From: AWTP1-13 sp963840445
Lineage (GTDB): Bacteria > Pseudomonadota > Alphaproteobacteria > Rhizobiales > Hyphomicrobiaceae
Reading direction: 5' to 3'
Assembly: GCA_963840445.1 (NCBI GenBank)
Contig: CAWIZC010000024.1
Location: forward strand, 248,001 to 312,000
DNA: 64,000 bases
This document shows, in pieces, positions 49,386 through 59,106 of this stretch. Every line of letters starts with the position of its first letter. Within the stretch, counting starts at the first letter, position 1. Below the pieces are notes generated by a model. The model worked only from the letters and a program-made list of their open reading frames with translations. It ran no database searches and was not told the origin of the DNA. Both the position numbers and the translations under genes were made by a program.

Positions 49386-50071
49386 TCGAAGACGACATCT
49401 CAACGCTCGGCCAGCAGGTCTATCGGCGCCTGTACGATCGCCTGATGAGCGGTGCTCTGCTGCCCGGGGCCAAGCTGACGTTGCGCGGGCTGGCCGAGGA
49501 ACTCGGCACCAGCATGCAGCCGATCCGCGAAGCGGTTTCGCGACTGGCGGCCGAAGGTGCTCTCGAGCTTGCGCCCAATCGCCTGATCCGAGTGCCGTGT
49601 TTCGATCGCGCGCAAACGGACGAGTTGTGGTCGATGCGCGTCCTGCTTGAAGGCTATGCGGCGGCGCTGTTTGCAACACGGGCCGAGCCGGACGAGATCG
49701 CGCGCCTGGTTGAGATCAACGAGAGCTTGCGTACCGGCTATGCAACCCACGACTGGCAACGCATCATGCGGGGCGCGCAGGGGTGGGGACTGACGTTGGC
49801 TGCGGGCGCGCGCTCTCCGTTGTTCGAGGCGACCATCGTCAACCTGCGGCTCAGGTCGGCACCGCACCTCGCCGCCAGCCTGTCCACCGAAGCGCCCGAC
49901 GATCCGGCGTTCTTCCAATTCACGGTGCATATCCAGGACGAGCTTGTGCTTGCAGTTCGCGCCCGAGACGGCGAACGCGCTCGCGATCTGCGCCGTGCCG
50001 ACTTGCAGACGTTCCAGCGCTATCTGTACCGCCGACTAGGCTGGAGCGAGCTATCCGACGCCGTGGCGTGA
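49382..50071 (+). CDS. GntR-family regulator (FadR/FCD type)
   Basis: A 229-residue repressor. The winged helix (residues about 8-75) is LGQQVYRRLYDRLMSGALLP, LTLRGLAEELGTSMQPIREA, VSRLAAEGALELAPNRLIRV. The C-terminal FCD domain (about 85-220) starts DELWSMRVLLEGYAAALFAT and carries the usual Asp/His pattern (VHIQDELVLAVRARDGERA). It overlaps the aminotransferase stop (ATGA), so it is in the same operon and should respond to its substrate or intermediates. The TGTGATCACA palindromes in the divergent promoter are its probable targets. Confidence 0.9.
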   Translation: MIEDDISTLGQQVYRRLYDRLMSGALLPGAKLTLRGLAEELGTSMQPIREAVSRLAAEGALELAPNRLIRVPCFDRAQTDELWSMRVLLEGYAAALFATRAEPDEIARLVEINESLRTGYATHDWQRIMRGAQGWGLTLAAGARSPLFEATIVNLRLRSAPHLAASLSTEAPDDPAFFQFTVHIQDELVLAVRARDGERARDLRRADLQTFQRYLYRRLGWSELSDAVA

Positions 50072-50084
50072 TGCAGCATGTTTG

Positions 50085-53000
50085 CTATGACAGCTCGCGC
50101 AGCAGGCCTCGCGCGTCGAGCAGGTCGGGTGTGTCTAGGCCTTCGTGGAACCAGTCATACACGGGTGCAAGGCACTGGCGCGCCTTTTGCCGCTCGCCGC
50201 GATGGCGCAGCATGGTGGCAAGCGTCGTTGCCGCACGCAATTCCCATGCCTTGGCCTCTTGCCGGGCAGCGACGTCGATGGCCCGTCGCACACAAACCTC
50301 GGCGGATGCGAAATCGTCCGGGTCGCGGGCAAACAGCAGCTTGCCGCGCAGCCGCCAGGTCTCCGCTTCGTTGGCGCGCTCCTCGGTTTGCTCGATGTGC
50401 GCCAGAGCCTGATCGACAAGACCGAGCGCCTCCTTGAAGTCACCCTGCTCGCCCAGCCGGTCTGCCAGTAGGCCGTAGAACTTCGGCAGCGACGAGCCGG
50501 CCCCATTCCTGCGGTAGGTGTCCAACGCAGTTCGCAGATGCGCGATACCCTCCTCGAGGAATCCTTTCTCTGCGATCGCCCATCCGATCCAGAAACCAAC
50601 GTGATCGATCCAGACCGGGAATCCGTGCGCTTGGGCGACAGCTATGCCTTCAGCAACCCTGCTGAGCAGGATGTCCGGCTCGCGGCGCAGCATGTAGACG
50701 CTGGCGCCGGCGGTGAGGGCCTGCGCCAGCGAATTGGCGTGCGTCAGGCGCCGGGCGTGGCTGCTCATCTCTTCCTCGAGCTGCGCGGCCCGATCGGCGT
50801 AGCCAAGCTTCCACAGCGTCCATGTGCCGAACTGCATGGTGATCGTCTTGCGGTCGACCACGAACATCTGGGTCAAGTGCCTGTGCCGCTCCCAATCATA
50901 CCGGTCCAGCACCTGGTTCAGGTGTCGGCGTGCATCGCTGAACCGGCCGGCGAAATACAGGCTGAGCGTTCTCGAGGTATGGGCGGCGACCAGCCGGCTC
51001 GAAGTCGTTGGAGGTCTCGGCGATCTGCAGCAGCCGGTATGACAGGTCGAGATGGCGGCGGATGTCACCCTTGACCAGGTGATGCGCGGTGATGCCCCAG
51101 ACGATCGTGTACAGCTCGGGCACTTCCTCCATTCGGTCCGCGAGCTCGAGGGCGCGCGAGAAGGCCTTGAGCACGCCCGGCGAGGCGTGGCCCGATATGG
51201 CGATGAGCGCCTGGCCGAGACAGGTCTGCAGCCTGAGTTCCAGGCGCCAGCGATCGAGGTCCTCCGGCAGGTATCGCAGGCATGCCAATCCGTTCTCGAG
51301 GCTGGCGCGGGCCTCCTGATTGGCCGATTCGCGCAACGCAAGCTGGCCGGCCTCGAGCCACAGAGCTGCTGCTTTATGGCCGAGGCCGGCGGCCGTGTAG
51401 TGATAGGCAATCAGCTCCGGCCGCATGCCGGATGCGCGCGCCCGCTCGCCGGTGATCACCTGCGCGATCTGGAGATGCAGCTGCTCGCGCTTGGATTGGA
51501 GAAGCGAATCGTAGGCGGTATCGCGCACCAGCTCATGCTCGAATACGTAATGCTCTTCCGAGCCGAGATCCCGGCGCGTGATCAGTCGCGCAGCAACCAT
51601 GCCGTCGAGGTGGTCGCGCAGGCCCTGCTGATTGCTCGGCCAAAGAGCCGACAGCAGCCAGTAAGGAAACGTGCGCCCGATAGTTGCCCCGAGCTGCGCG
51701 GCGCTCTTGGCGGCTGGGCCCAGTCTGTCGAGTTGCGACATCAGCGAGTCATGCAGGGTTGCCGGGATGGAGGTGTCGCCGGACCGAGCGCTCTTGGCGA
51801 CCAGCATCCGGGTGAGCTCTTGCGCAAACAGCGCAACTCCGTTGGCACGGGCAACGACCTGCGCGCGCATGCTCTCGTCCAGCACACGCTCATCGTCGAC
51901 GTGCGCGACCAGGTCGGCGACGCTTCCCTTGTCCAAGCGCTCCAGGCGGATGGTCCTGAGATAGGGGACGTTGCACGATCCAACTGGCTGCTCCGACCTC
52001 GACGTGATCAGGATGAGGACCTTGCTTGTCTCCACCTGCTTTATGGCAGCAGCGATGAAATCCTTCGTGCTTGGGTCGCTCCACTGTACGTCCTCGAGGA
52101 AGAGTACGACCGGCGCCAGCCGCGACAGCAGGCACAATCGTTGCACGAGACCGTCGATGATTGTCTTGCGCGCATCGACCGCACGCATCTGAACCTCAGG
52201 GTAGGCCTCCTCGGAGGGCAGCGCGAGCAGGTGCGCAAACACCGGCAGCAGCGGCGCGCCATCGGGTCCGCAGGCGCCGAGCAGGGCTGCGAGTTTGTGC
52301 AGACGCGTGGTGGCGGAGTTGTCGTGGTCGATCTCGGCCGACTGGATGATCTCCTCGACGACAGGATGAAATGCCGTGTTGATATGTAGAGCCGAGCAGC
52401 CGCAGCGCAGAACGGCTTTGGACGGGCCTTTGGCCGTGTCGAGGAAGGACTTGCACAAATTCGACTTGCCGATCCCGGCATCGCCGGAAACGTGCACCAC
52501 TTGGCCTTGCCCGGCGCAGACGCGTGCCCAGCACTGGTCGAGAACACCCCGTTCTGAAGCCCGGCCGAAGTTGCCGTATGTGCACGGCGTGCCGGGCGGC
52601 GGCCTCAGGGCCCGCGCCAGCCGCCAGGCGGGCACCGGCTTGGCGAAGCCTTTGAGCTGGTGCGTGCCGAGGTATTCGCACTCGAAGCCCCCGTGTAGCA
52701 GGTCGCGCGTCTCTGCCGAGATCACCACGCAATTCGGCTGGGCAATGCTCTGCAGCCGGGCGGCCAGGTTGGGCGCCCTGCCGATGGCAGGCAACTCCCT
52801 CGATGTGCCTTCGCCGATCGGCTCGCCGAGTATGACCACGCCCGTGGCGATGACCACGCGCACGGCCGCCTCGGAGATGTCACGCGGATCCTCAACGGCC
52901 TGCTTTGCGGCCAGCCCGACGATGTCCAATGCTGCCCGGGCGGCACGCTCCGGCGCACGCTCGAGGCCGTTGGTGCTGCCGAAATACGCCAGCACGCTGT

Positions 53001-53181
53001 CGCCCATGTAGCGCTCGATTCTGCCGCCATATCGCTCGATGATCGAATTCCAGGCGCCAAAGGCGCTCTCGATCAGACCCTTGCAATGCTCGGCCCCCAT
53101 CCGCTCCTCGATGGCGGTGGAGTCCACGAGGTCGCAGAACATCACGGTAAGCGGGCGTCGCTCGCTTGCAGGCGTCGACAT
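50085..53181 (-). CDS. Class III cyclase-ATPase-TPR protein, one frameshift
   Basis: Over 1000 residues across two frames, joined at about 50995. Residues 1-190 are a class III nucleotide-cyclase homology domain (PLTVMFCDLVDSTAIEERM; RIERYMGDSVLAYFG), with the two metal Asp present. The residue before YMGD is Arg where adenylate cyclases of this type have Lys, so substrate choice is uncertain. Residues about 210-560 form an AAA-type STAND ATPase (VVHVSGDAGIGKSNLCKSFL is the P-loop, PVVLFLEDVQWSDPSTKDFI the Walker B). The rest is TPR-like helices (YLGLADRLGEQGDFK-type). ATG 53181 (MSTPASERR) fits better than 53211. It diverges from a Crp-type regulator, which could sense its product. Confidence 0.85.
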
Positions 53182-53621
53182 GCCATCACCCCCACATGTG
53201 GCAATTGTCACATCGTAGCGTCTGGCCGACTGCTAGTCTCGGCTAACGTGGCTCGGGGCGTTCGGACCCGTGCGGCGCTCGCCGAGAGCTTCCGGCGAGC
53301 CATGCAAGGCTGGACCGGGCGAGCTTCGGCGGGCGAACAGGGTCGTGCCACCAGATAGGCCCGACATGTTTGATGGTTTGTGCATATAAGCTTTTTCGTC
53401 CAGGCGATAGCTTCTCGTAGGGTATTCCGTCGGTCCGCAATCAATATTTTGCGGTTGTTATTGGACCTCTTGCGTCCCCGCATCGGGGACGCGCCTTATT
53501 TGTTGGGGCCACTATTTTGCGTTGCACTAGGCTTGAAACGCCCGATCGACGCGGAATCCGTTGCCTCGAATTGGGTGAGGCGACAGGATTTCCCACGAGC
53601 CAACATGCCCGCAGGGGTAGC
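53182..53621. other. 440-bp divergent intergenic region
   Basis: Between the cyclase and Crp-type genes. It contains the hairpin listed below and AT-rich stretches near 53380-53460 that could hold promoters. Short minus-strand frames (53208-53483, 53243-53440) have no recognisable content. Confidence 0.4.
53472..53492. terminator. 9-bp-arm hairpin in the cyclase-crp spacer
   Basis: GCGTCCCCG-CAT-CGGGGACGC, perfect arms. TTATTTGTT follows loosely on the plus strand. It could end an unseen transcript or act as a leader structure of the Crp-type gene. Confidence 0.35.
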
Positions 53622-54335
53622 ATGCCGGTACCGGCACGACGGACTTTGCACGGCGTTGCGATTTTTCGCGGGCTGAATGGCGCCGCCCTTGGGCGCTGGG
53701 AAACACAGTGCAAATGGAAGACGTTCGCAGCTGGGGAGTCCATCCTCGAGGCTGATGATCAGACATGCGACATCTTCTTTCTCATCGAGGGGAAGGTGCA
53801 GGTGGTCATGTATTCGGTCAGCGGACAAGTGGTGCTGTTCCGCGACATCGCCGCCGGCGGCATGTTTGGCGAGTTCGCGGCCATCGACAGCAAGCAGCGA
53901 TCGGCGACCGTCGAGGCCACCGAGCCCTGTCTCGTTGCCTGCATGACCGCGAACAACTTCAGGAAGCAGCTGAAGCGCGACAACGTCGTGATGATGGCCA
54001 TGCTGGAGCACGCGATCACGCAGATCCGAGCCCTGACCAGCCGAGTATTCGAGTTCAGCACCTTGGCGGTGAGCAACCGCATTCATGCCGAGCTGGTCCG
54101 CCTCTCGCGGGATGGGAGAGTGCTGGAGGGCAAGGGCAAGCGCAAGGAGGTGCGCATCGATCCCTTCCCGCGACATCTCGATATCGCCAGCCGCGTCAGC
54201 ACGCATCGGGAGGCGGTTACCCGCGAGCTGGCCAGCTTGAAGGCGCAGGGCATCGTCACGCGCGACGGCAACGCCCTGGTCATCCTCGACCTGGAGCGTC
54301 TGATGCGCAAGGTGCGAGAGGTCAACGAAGGCTGA
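53622..54335 (+). CDS. Crp/Fnr-family regulator
   Basis: A 237-residue transcription factor. Residues about 10-130 are the cyclic-nucleotide-binding domain (VAIFRGLNGAALGRWETQCK, FFLIEGKVQVVMYSVSGQVV, AAGGMFGEFAAIDSKQRSAT, with the phosphate-binding GEFAAI-x-RSA loop). The HTH_Crp domain follows (DIASRVSTHREAVTRELASL, KAQGIVTRDGNALVILDLER). The ATG at 53622 has AGGGG nine bases before. The Arg and Glu of the cAMP pocket are partly present, so a cyclic nucleotide is plausible, and a cyclase is encoded next door. Confidence 0.9.
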   Translation: MPVPARRTLHGVAIFRGLNGAALGRWETQCKWKTFAAGESILEADDQTCDIFFLIEGKVQVVMYSVSGQVVLFRDIAAGGMFGEFAAIDSKQRSATVEATEPCLVACMTANNFRKQLKRDNVVMMAMLEHAITQIRALTSRVFEFSTLAVSNRIHAELVRLSRDGRVLEGKGKRKEVRIDPFPRHLDIASRVSTHREAVTRELASLKAQGIVTRDGNALVILDLERLMRKVREVNEG

Positions 54336-54587
54336 TCCCGGCGGGCATCCGCGAGGGTGATAAATGCCACCGTCCCTGTTCGCTGCGTGCGCTATTGTCG
54401 CAGGGCGCGGCGGGCCTTAGCGGGTGGTCTGTCGGCGTGGGATCGCCCGCGAGGTGTGATGCTGCTCGATAGCTTTGCCCGCAATTCGGCCGACGCGCGG
54501 GGCGCCGGCCGAGGCAGAGCGGCGGCTCGCAAGTCTGGCGGGCCGTTGCTTTTTGGTGGCTTGCCTGCGATGCGCGCCAGTGTTTGG

Positions 54588-54998
54588 CTAAGCGGGCTCG
54601 GCTGCGCCGTCCACCCACGTTCCCGAATTGCGCCTGGTCAGCAGCGCCTCGACGCGGGCGATCAAATCGCGCACAGAGAACGGCTTCACCATGTAGTCGT
54701 CGGCGCCCGCCTTGATGGCGCGGGCTCGGTCGTGTTCCTCGCAGCGCGCCGTGAGCATCATGAGCGGCAGGAACCTGGTGGCCGGTCGGCGCCGCAGGCG
54801 CCAGCACAGCTCGATCCCCGACAAGCCGGGCAGCATCCAATCCACGATGAGAATGTCCGGAACACACTTTTCCAGACTTGCTTCCACACGGTTGCCGTCG
54901 GTCAGCGTGTCCACGACATAGCCGGCGCACTCGAAGTTGTAACGGAGCAGCTCCAGCAGAGGCTCCTCGTCTTCTACGATCATGATGCGCGGCGGCAT
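54588..54998 (-). CDS. Stand-alone response-regulator receiver
   Basis: A 136-residue CheY/PhoB-type receiver: PPRIMIVEDEEPLLELLRYN (acidic pocket), PDILIVDWMLPGLSGIELCW (phosphoacceptor Asp in VDWML), LPLMMLTARCEEHDRARAI, and GADDYMVKPFSVRDLIARVE (conserved Lys). It ends shortly after the receiver, with no PhoB-type DNA-binding domain. PhoB homologs continue past RVEALLRR; this one stops after TRRNSGTWVDG. It could be a truncated PhoB or a genuine single-domain regulator. ATG 54998. No kinase gene is adjacent. Confidence 0.85.
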   Translation of the reverse strand: MPPRIMIVEDEEPLLELLRYNFECAGYVVDTLTDGNRVEASLEKCVPDILIVDWMLPGLSGIELCWRLRRRPATRFLPLMMLTARCEEHDRARAIKAGADDYMVKPFSVRDLIARVEALLTRRNSGTWVDGAAEPA

Positions 54999-55357
54999 CT
55001 CATGCTCAGCCTTCTGTTGGACAACCGCGACATTGCGGCCGGAACCAGACACGCTGAATACTTTCCGAGGAACTCAATTTTGGGGAAGCGTGATCGGACT
55101 TTGTGAAGGAAAGTTCCAGCTCGCCAAAGCCGATTACCCGACAATGCAACCAACGAGTGGACAGCGTACTCCCGGCGCATGAAGGGGCTATGACAGATCC
55201 AGCATGCACTTGTGCAGAAGCACCGGCGTGGGGCTTTGACGGCTCGAAGCGTCGGCTTTCGACCCGCACTAACCATCGCGAGCGTTGCTGATTTGGCAGC
55301 AAGAGGAGAACGAATGGACGAGCGGTCGTGTCCGGGACGGCCGCGCCGACGCAGCCG
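54999..55357. other. Intergenic stretch, no gene seen
   Basis: About 360 bp between the receiver start and the small membrane protein stop. Short frames exist on both strands but none shows family content or a good ribosome site. Confidence 0.4.
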
Positions 55358-55585
55358 TCAAGCCTGACGGTCGATCAACCAGCCGACGAACAGTATCAAG
55401 GCGCCGACGGCATGGAACGGCCATAGCTCGCCGAGCGCTTCCAGGGCCGTCCATTCGGGCCGCAGGAAGAGGCGATACAGGCCCGCCCCGAGCATCAGCA
55501 CGCCGCCCGTGATGATGCTCGAGGCGACGAGGAAATCGTGCAGCGGCGAGCTTGCCTTGAGAATCGCGCCAATGATTTGTGTCAT
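55358..55585 (-). CDS. Small two-helix membrane protein
   Basis: Seventy-five residues: MTQIIGAILKASSPLHDFLV, SSIITGGVLMLGAGLYRLFL, and a second helix (WPFHAVGALILFVGWLIDRQ). The ATG at 55585 gives a sensible start; the same frame runs on to 56137 but that part overlaps the lipoprotein gene antisense in frame content. Not a recognised family. Confidence 0.6.
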   Translation of the reverse strand: MTQIIGAILKASSPLHDFLVASSIITGGVLMLGAGLYRLFLRPEWTALEALGELWPFHAVGALILFVGWLIDRQA

Positions 55586-55740
55586 GCCTGTTGTCCCAGG
55601 TGCCTCCCGCCGGAGACATCCTGAGCGATGTATGTAAGAGGCAGTTGCAGGTTTTCCGACAGATTGATGACGCACACCGCCCGACCGTGACTGTCGGCGC
55701 ATGAACGTGCGGCCTTCTGGGGCCGCCGCACAGCAGGGGG

Positions 55741-56970
55741 CTACGGCGTCAGCACGAATGTCGGCGACACCGGCAGGGCCGATCGGTTGGTGCTGATGGC
55801 AACCAGGGTGTTGAGCAGGACGAAGATTTCCTTGGTGTTCTTGGTCTTCTCGTTGGGCACGCAGTAGCGCGTGCCGGCGTAGAACGTATCGGCGAAGCAG
55901 TCCACGCCTCCGGTCTCGATGGTCAGCAGGCGCGCCTCGCGACGCGGGTCCTTGCGCCGGCTGAACTCGCTCAGTTGCACGTGCTCGTGCTTCATGTTCG
56001 CCAAAAGGCGCCCGTAGTACTGGAACACCGCGTAAGGCGAGCGCACTACCGGCGCTACGCCTTCGATCGGCGAATTGAACTGAAAGCGGAACTGCAATTC
56101 GCGCGTCTGCCCCTGGTCGCGGTTCTTCGACTGGCACGCGCCCGGTGCATCGGCGCGGCCGGGCATACCGTTCTCCTGCGCGATGGCCGGATCGTAGCAG
56201 ACGAAATACTGGATCTTCCCGCCTGAGGAGTCTGACGAAGAGGATTTGCCTTTGCCGGAGGCCTGCGACTTGCCCCCCGCGGTTGCGGCCTCCACGGTCA
56301 CGCCCCAGCGCACAGCCACGCGCAGGAAATAGAGGAACTTCTGGTATTTGCAGGCCAGCGGGTCGCGCCAGACGCCGCGCTGGGCGACCGGCTCGAAAGC
56401 GTTCTCGGTGCCGTCATAGAGGTTGGCGCACGGCGCGCCGTTGAAGGGTATGTCGTCTTCGGGATTGTTGACGAACAGCAGCGATCTGCCGGCGAGCCGG
56501 ACGCGGAACGCATCGATTACGGAATGGAGCACCAACTCCTTGTTCAAGCCCGCGTTGAGCAGCAGGTTGAGGCTTTCCAGATCGAGCGGCGACATGAAGC
56601 CGCCGTAGAACTCCTTGTTCTCCAGCGTGCCGACATCGAACGAGTTGCCTTGGGCGGCGCTGGCCGAGCTGGTGAAGATTTGCGTGAGAACGGTGCTGCC
56701 GGGCGGCTTGATGGCAGGGTTGTTCCTGCTCAGCGACTCATTCAGCGAAACCGAGCCGGTGCCGGTGTACTTCGACAGCGGGACGAAGTTGAGAGGCTCC
56801 GAGCGGCTGGCGCGGACAATATTCATCAGCACCGCGCTTTCGCGGATGTTCTGCGTGCCCTGGTTGATGTCGTAGGCGCGGGGCGCAAGCGTGCTGTCCA
56901 CACAGCCGGTCACCAACGCGCCGACCACGAGCAACGCCTTCAACCGCAATACGCAACGCCACAACGTCAT
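55741..56970 (-). CDS. Lipoprotein of unknown function
   Basis: A 409-residue secreted protein. Its N-terminus LKALLVVGALVTGCVDS has a lipobox (LVTGC), so it should be lipidated at Cys. The body has STLAPRAYDINQGTQNIRES and RGVWRDPLACKYQKFLYFLR. A Ser/Gly/Lys-rich linker (SQASGKGKSSSSDSSGGKIQ) follows at about residue 235. No family or catalytic motif is recognised. It is the last gene before a small membrane protein. Confidence 0.72.
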   Translation of the reverse strand: MTLWRCVLRLKALLVVGALVTGCVDSTLAPRAYDINQGTQNIRESAVLMNIVRASRSEPLNFVPLSKYTGTGSVSLNESLSRNNPAIKPPGSTVLTQIFTSSASAAQGNSFDVGTLENKEFYGGFMSPLDLESLNLLLNAGLNKELVLHSVIDAFRVRLAGRSLLFVNNPEDDIPFNGAPCANLYDGTENAFEPVAQRGVWRDPLACKYQKFLYFLRVAVRWGVTVEAATAGGKSQASGKGKSSSSDSSGGKIQYFVCYDPAIAQENGMPGRADAPGACQSKNRDQGQTRELQFRFQFNSPIEGVAPVVRSPYAVFQYYGRLLANMKHEHVQLSEFSRRKDPRREARLLTIETGGVDCFADTFYAGTRYCVPNEKTKNTKEIFVLLNTLVAISTNRSALPVSPTFVLTP

Positions 56971-57213
56971 CGTACGCCTTACGGGGCAAACAGCCCCTGT
57001 ACCGGTGAATCCTTACGCCAACAACACATCCATCCCACCGGGCCGATATACTCAGTGGGCTATACGATGCCATACATAACACCAGCCGATGCCCAAGGCT
57101 GTGGCGAAACCGCCACGATGCACCGGCGCGGCATTGTGCTCAGGTTAGTCAGATGTGTGAGGGTTAACGGCCGCGCCGTCGGAAAGGCGATAGATGGTCT
57201 GCTTAGGCCAAGT

Positions 57214-57372
57214 TTAATCCACACGCCGTTCAGCGTAGAGCTGCACAAAAAAGCCGACCGCAGCAAACAAGGGTGCTGCCTCACTCAGGTTGCCGGCGTA
57301 GGCGGAGAATACCAGCAGGAGGAGGGCAATTGCTGCGCTTCCCATGCTCACCACTTGCAGCAGCACCTTCAT
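57214..57372 (-). CDS. Small two-helix membrane protein
   Basis: Fifty-two residues: MKVLLQVVSMGSAAIALLLL, LLVFSAYAGNLSEAAPLF and a terminal amphipathic helix (FFVQLYAERRVD). ATG 57372 is preceded by GGGAG at nine bases. Its family is not recognised. Close to the lipoprotein gene upstream. Confidence 0.55.
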   Translation of the reverse strand: MKVLLQVVSMGSAAIALLLLVFSAYAGNLSEAAPLFAAVGFFVQLYAERRVD

Positions 57373-57551
57373 TGGTCGCGCTCCCGGTACTTCCAGCTCC
57401 TTCACCCGGCGGGAAGATCCGCCCCGACTACATCTGCTGCATGGCGGCGAAGTGACACTTGTCCAAACCGGACGAAGAGAACGCTCTGCGAGGCTGGTCG
57501 CGAGGATGGTGTGCCTAGTCAGCGCTCGCGCGAACAAAGAGACGAGCCAGC

Positions 57552-57632
57552 ATGCCCATCCAGAACGGTTCGCAGTACGGCTATGCCGTGCACATCGAGG
57601 AAGCGATCGCCAACCGGGACTCGCAAGTCTAA
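57552..57632 (+). CDS. Tiny ORF, DUF1843-like fragment (doubtful)
   Basis: Twenty-six residues (MPIQNGSQYGYAVHIEEAIA then NRDSQV). The YG-x-A-x-x-x-x-AIA-x-x-D core recalls DUF1843, whose members are longer. The stop overlaps the end of pntB on the other strand. It may be a truncated remnant. Confidence 0.22.
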   Translation: MPIQNGSQYGYAVHIEEAIANRDSQV

Positions 57633-59035
57633 TGCGCCATCGCCTTGGCGATCTCCTCGGTCATCTTCTTGGCGTCGCCGAGCAGCATCATGGTGTTGTC
57701 GCGATAGAATAGCGGATTGTCGATGCCGGCGTAGCCGCTGGCCAGCGAGCGCTTGTTGAACATCACCGTGCCGGCCTTCCACACCTGCAGCACCGGCATG
57801 CCGTAGATGGGCGAGGACTTGTCGTCCTCGGCCGCCGGGTTGGTGACGTCGTTGGCGCCGATCACGTAGGCCACATCGGCCTGGGCGAACTCGTTGTTGA
57901 TGTCCTCCAGCTCAAATACCTCGTCGTAGGGCACGTTGGCCTCGGCCAGCAGCACGTTCATGTGCCCGGGCATGCGGCCTGCCACCGGGTGGATGGCGTA
58001 TTTTACCTCGACGCCGGCCTTCTTGAGCTGGTCGGCCATCTCGCGCAACGCGTGCTGGGCCTGGGCGACCGCCATGCCGTAGCCGGGCACGATGATTACC
58101 TTGCCGGCGTTCTTCATCAGGAAGGCTGCGTCCTCGGCGGAGCCTAGCTTCACTGGTCGCTGCTCGGCGCCTGCACCCGGCCCTGCCGTTTCGCCGCCGA
58201 AACCGCCGAGGATCACCGAGATAAAGGAGCGGTTCATGCCGCGGCACATGATGTAGGAGAGGATCGCGCCCGACGAGCCGACCAGCGCGCCGGTGACGAT
58301 CAGAGCGATGTTGCCGAGCGTGAAGCCGATGCCGGCCGCCGCCCAGCCGGAATAGGAGTTGAGCATCGAGATCACGACCGGCATGTCGGCCCCGCCGATC
58401 GGGACAATGATGAGGACACCGAACAGCAGCGCCGTCGCCGTGATGGCCCAGAACAGCAGCGGCTCGCCACCTGACTGGCAGAACCGGATCACCAGCAGCA
58501 CCATCAGCACGGCGAGCGCGAGATTGATGAGATGCCGCGCGGGCAGGATGATCGGCTTGCCGGACATGCGCCCCGACAGTTTGGCGAAGGCGATCACCGA
58601 GCCGGTGAATGTGATGGCACCGATGGCAACGCCGAGCGACATCTCGATGAGGCTCGAGGGGGCGATGTTGCCGGGCGTGCCGATGCCGAACGCCTCCGGC
58701 GCATAGAGGGCGCCTGCCGCGACGAATACGGCGGCCAAGCCGACGAGAGAGTGGAACGCCGCCACCAGCTCGGGCATCGACGTCATGGGAATGCGGCGGG
58801 CGATGACGGCGCCGATGCTGCCGCCGATCAGGAGCCCGCCGGCGATCAGCGCCCACGTGAGCTGCGATTCCGGCGAACCGATCTGCGCCAGGGTCGTCAA
58901 CACGGCAATGGTCATGCCGACCATGCCAAACATGTTCCCGCGCCGGGAGCTTTCGGGGCTCGACAGCCCGCGTAACGCCATGATGAACAGCACGGCGGAG
59001 GCGAGATAGAGCAGAGCTACAAGGTTAGGGGACAT
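57629..59035 (-). CDS. pntB: NAD(P) transhydrogenase, beta subunit
   Basis: A 468-residue subunit with about nine membrane helices and an NADP-binding C-terminal domain. Hallmarks: VGMTIAVLTTLAQIGSPESQ, GGSIGAVIARRIPMTSMPEL, NSYSGWAAAGIGFTLGNIAL, and the NADP domain KVIIVPGYGMAVAQAQHALR, HPVAGRMPGHMNVLLAEANV and YVIGANDVTNPAAEDDKSSP. It uses the proton gradient to make NADPH from NADH. It follows pntAB by 71 bp. Confidence 0.96.
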   Translation of the reverse strand: MSPNLVALLYLASAVLFIMALRGLSSPESSRRGNMFGMVGMTIAVLTTLAQIGSPESQLTWALIAGGLLIGGSIGAVIARRIPMTSMPELVAAFHSLVGLAAVFVAAGALYAPEAFGIGTPGNIAPSSLIEMSLGVAIGAITFTGSVIAFAKLSGRMSGKPIILPARHLINLALAVLMVLLVIRFCQSGGEPLLFWAITATALLFGVLIIVPIGGADMPVVISMLNSYSGWAAAGIGFTLGNIALIVTGALVGSSGAILSYIMCRGMNRSFISVILGGFGGETAGPGAGAEQRPVKLGSAEDAAFLMKNAGKVIIVPGYGMAVAQAQHALREMADQLKKAGVEVKYAIHPVAGRMPGHMNVLLAEANVPYDEVFELEDINNEFAQADVAYVIGANDVTNPAAEDDKSSPIYGMPVLQVWKAGTVMFNKRSLASGYAGIDNPLFYRDNTMMLLGDAKKMTEEIAKAMAH

Positions 59036-59106
59036 GATGGTTCAGCCCACCGCGTGATCTTCGACCTAAAGGAGGATGCCGCCCGACGTGGTTTGCACGC
59101 CGGACC

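Noticed and set aside
51052..52389. A 445-residue plus-strand frame
   Set aside because: Antisense to the cyclase-ATPase gene; no recognisable domains.
53243..53440. A 65-residue minus-strand frame between the cyclase and Crp-type genes
   Set aside because: No ribosome site or recognisable content; overlaps other equally weak frames.
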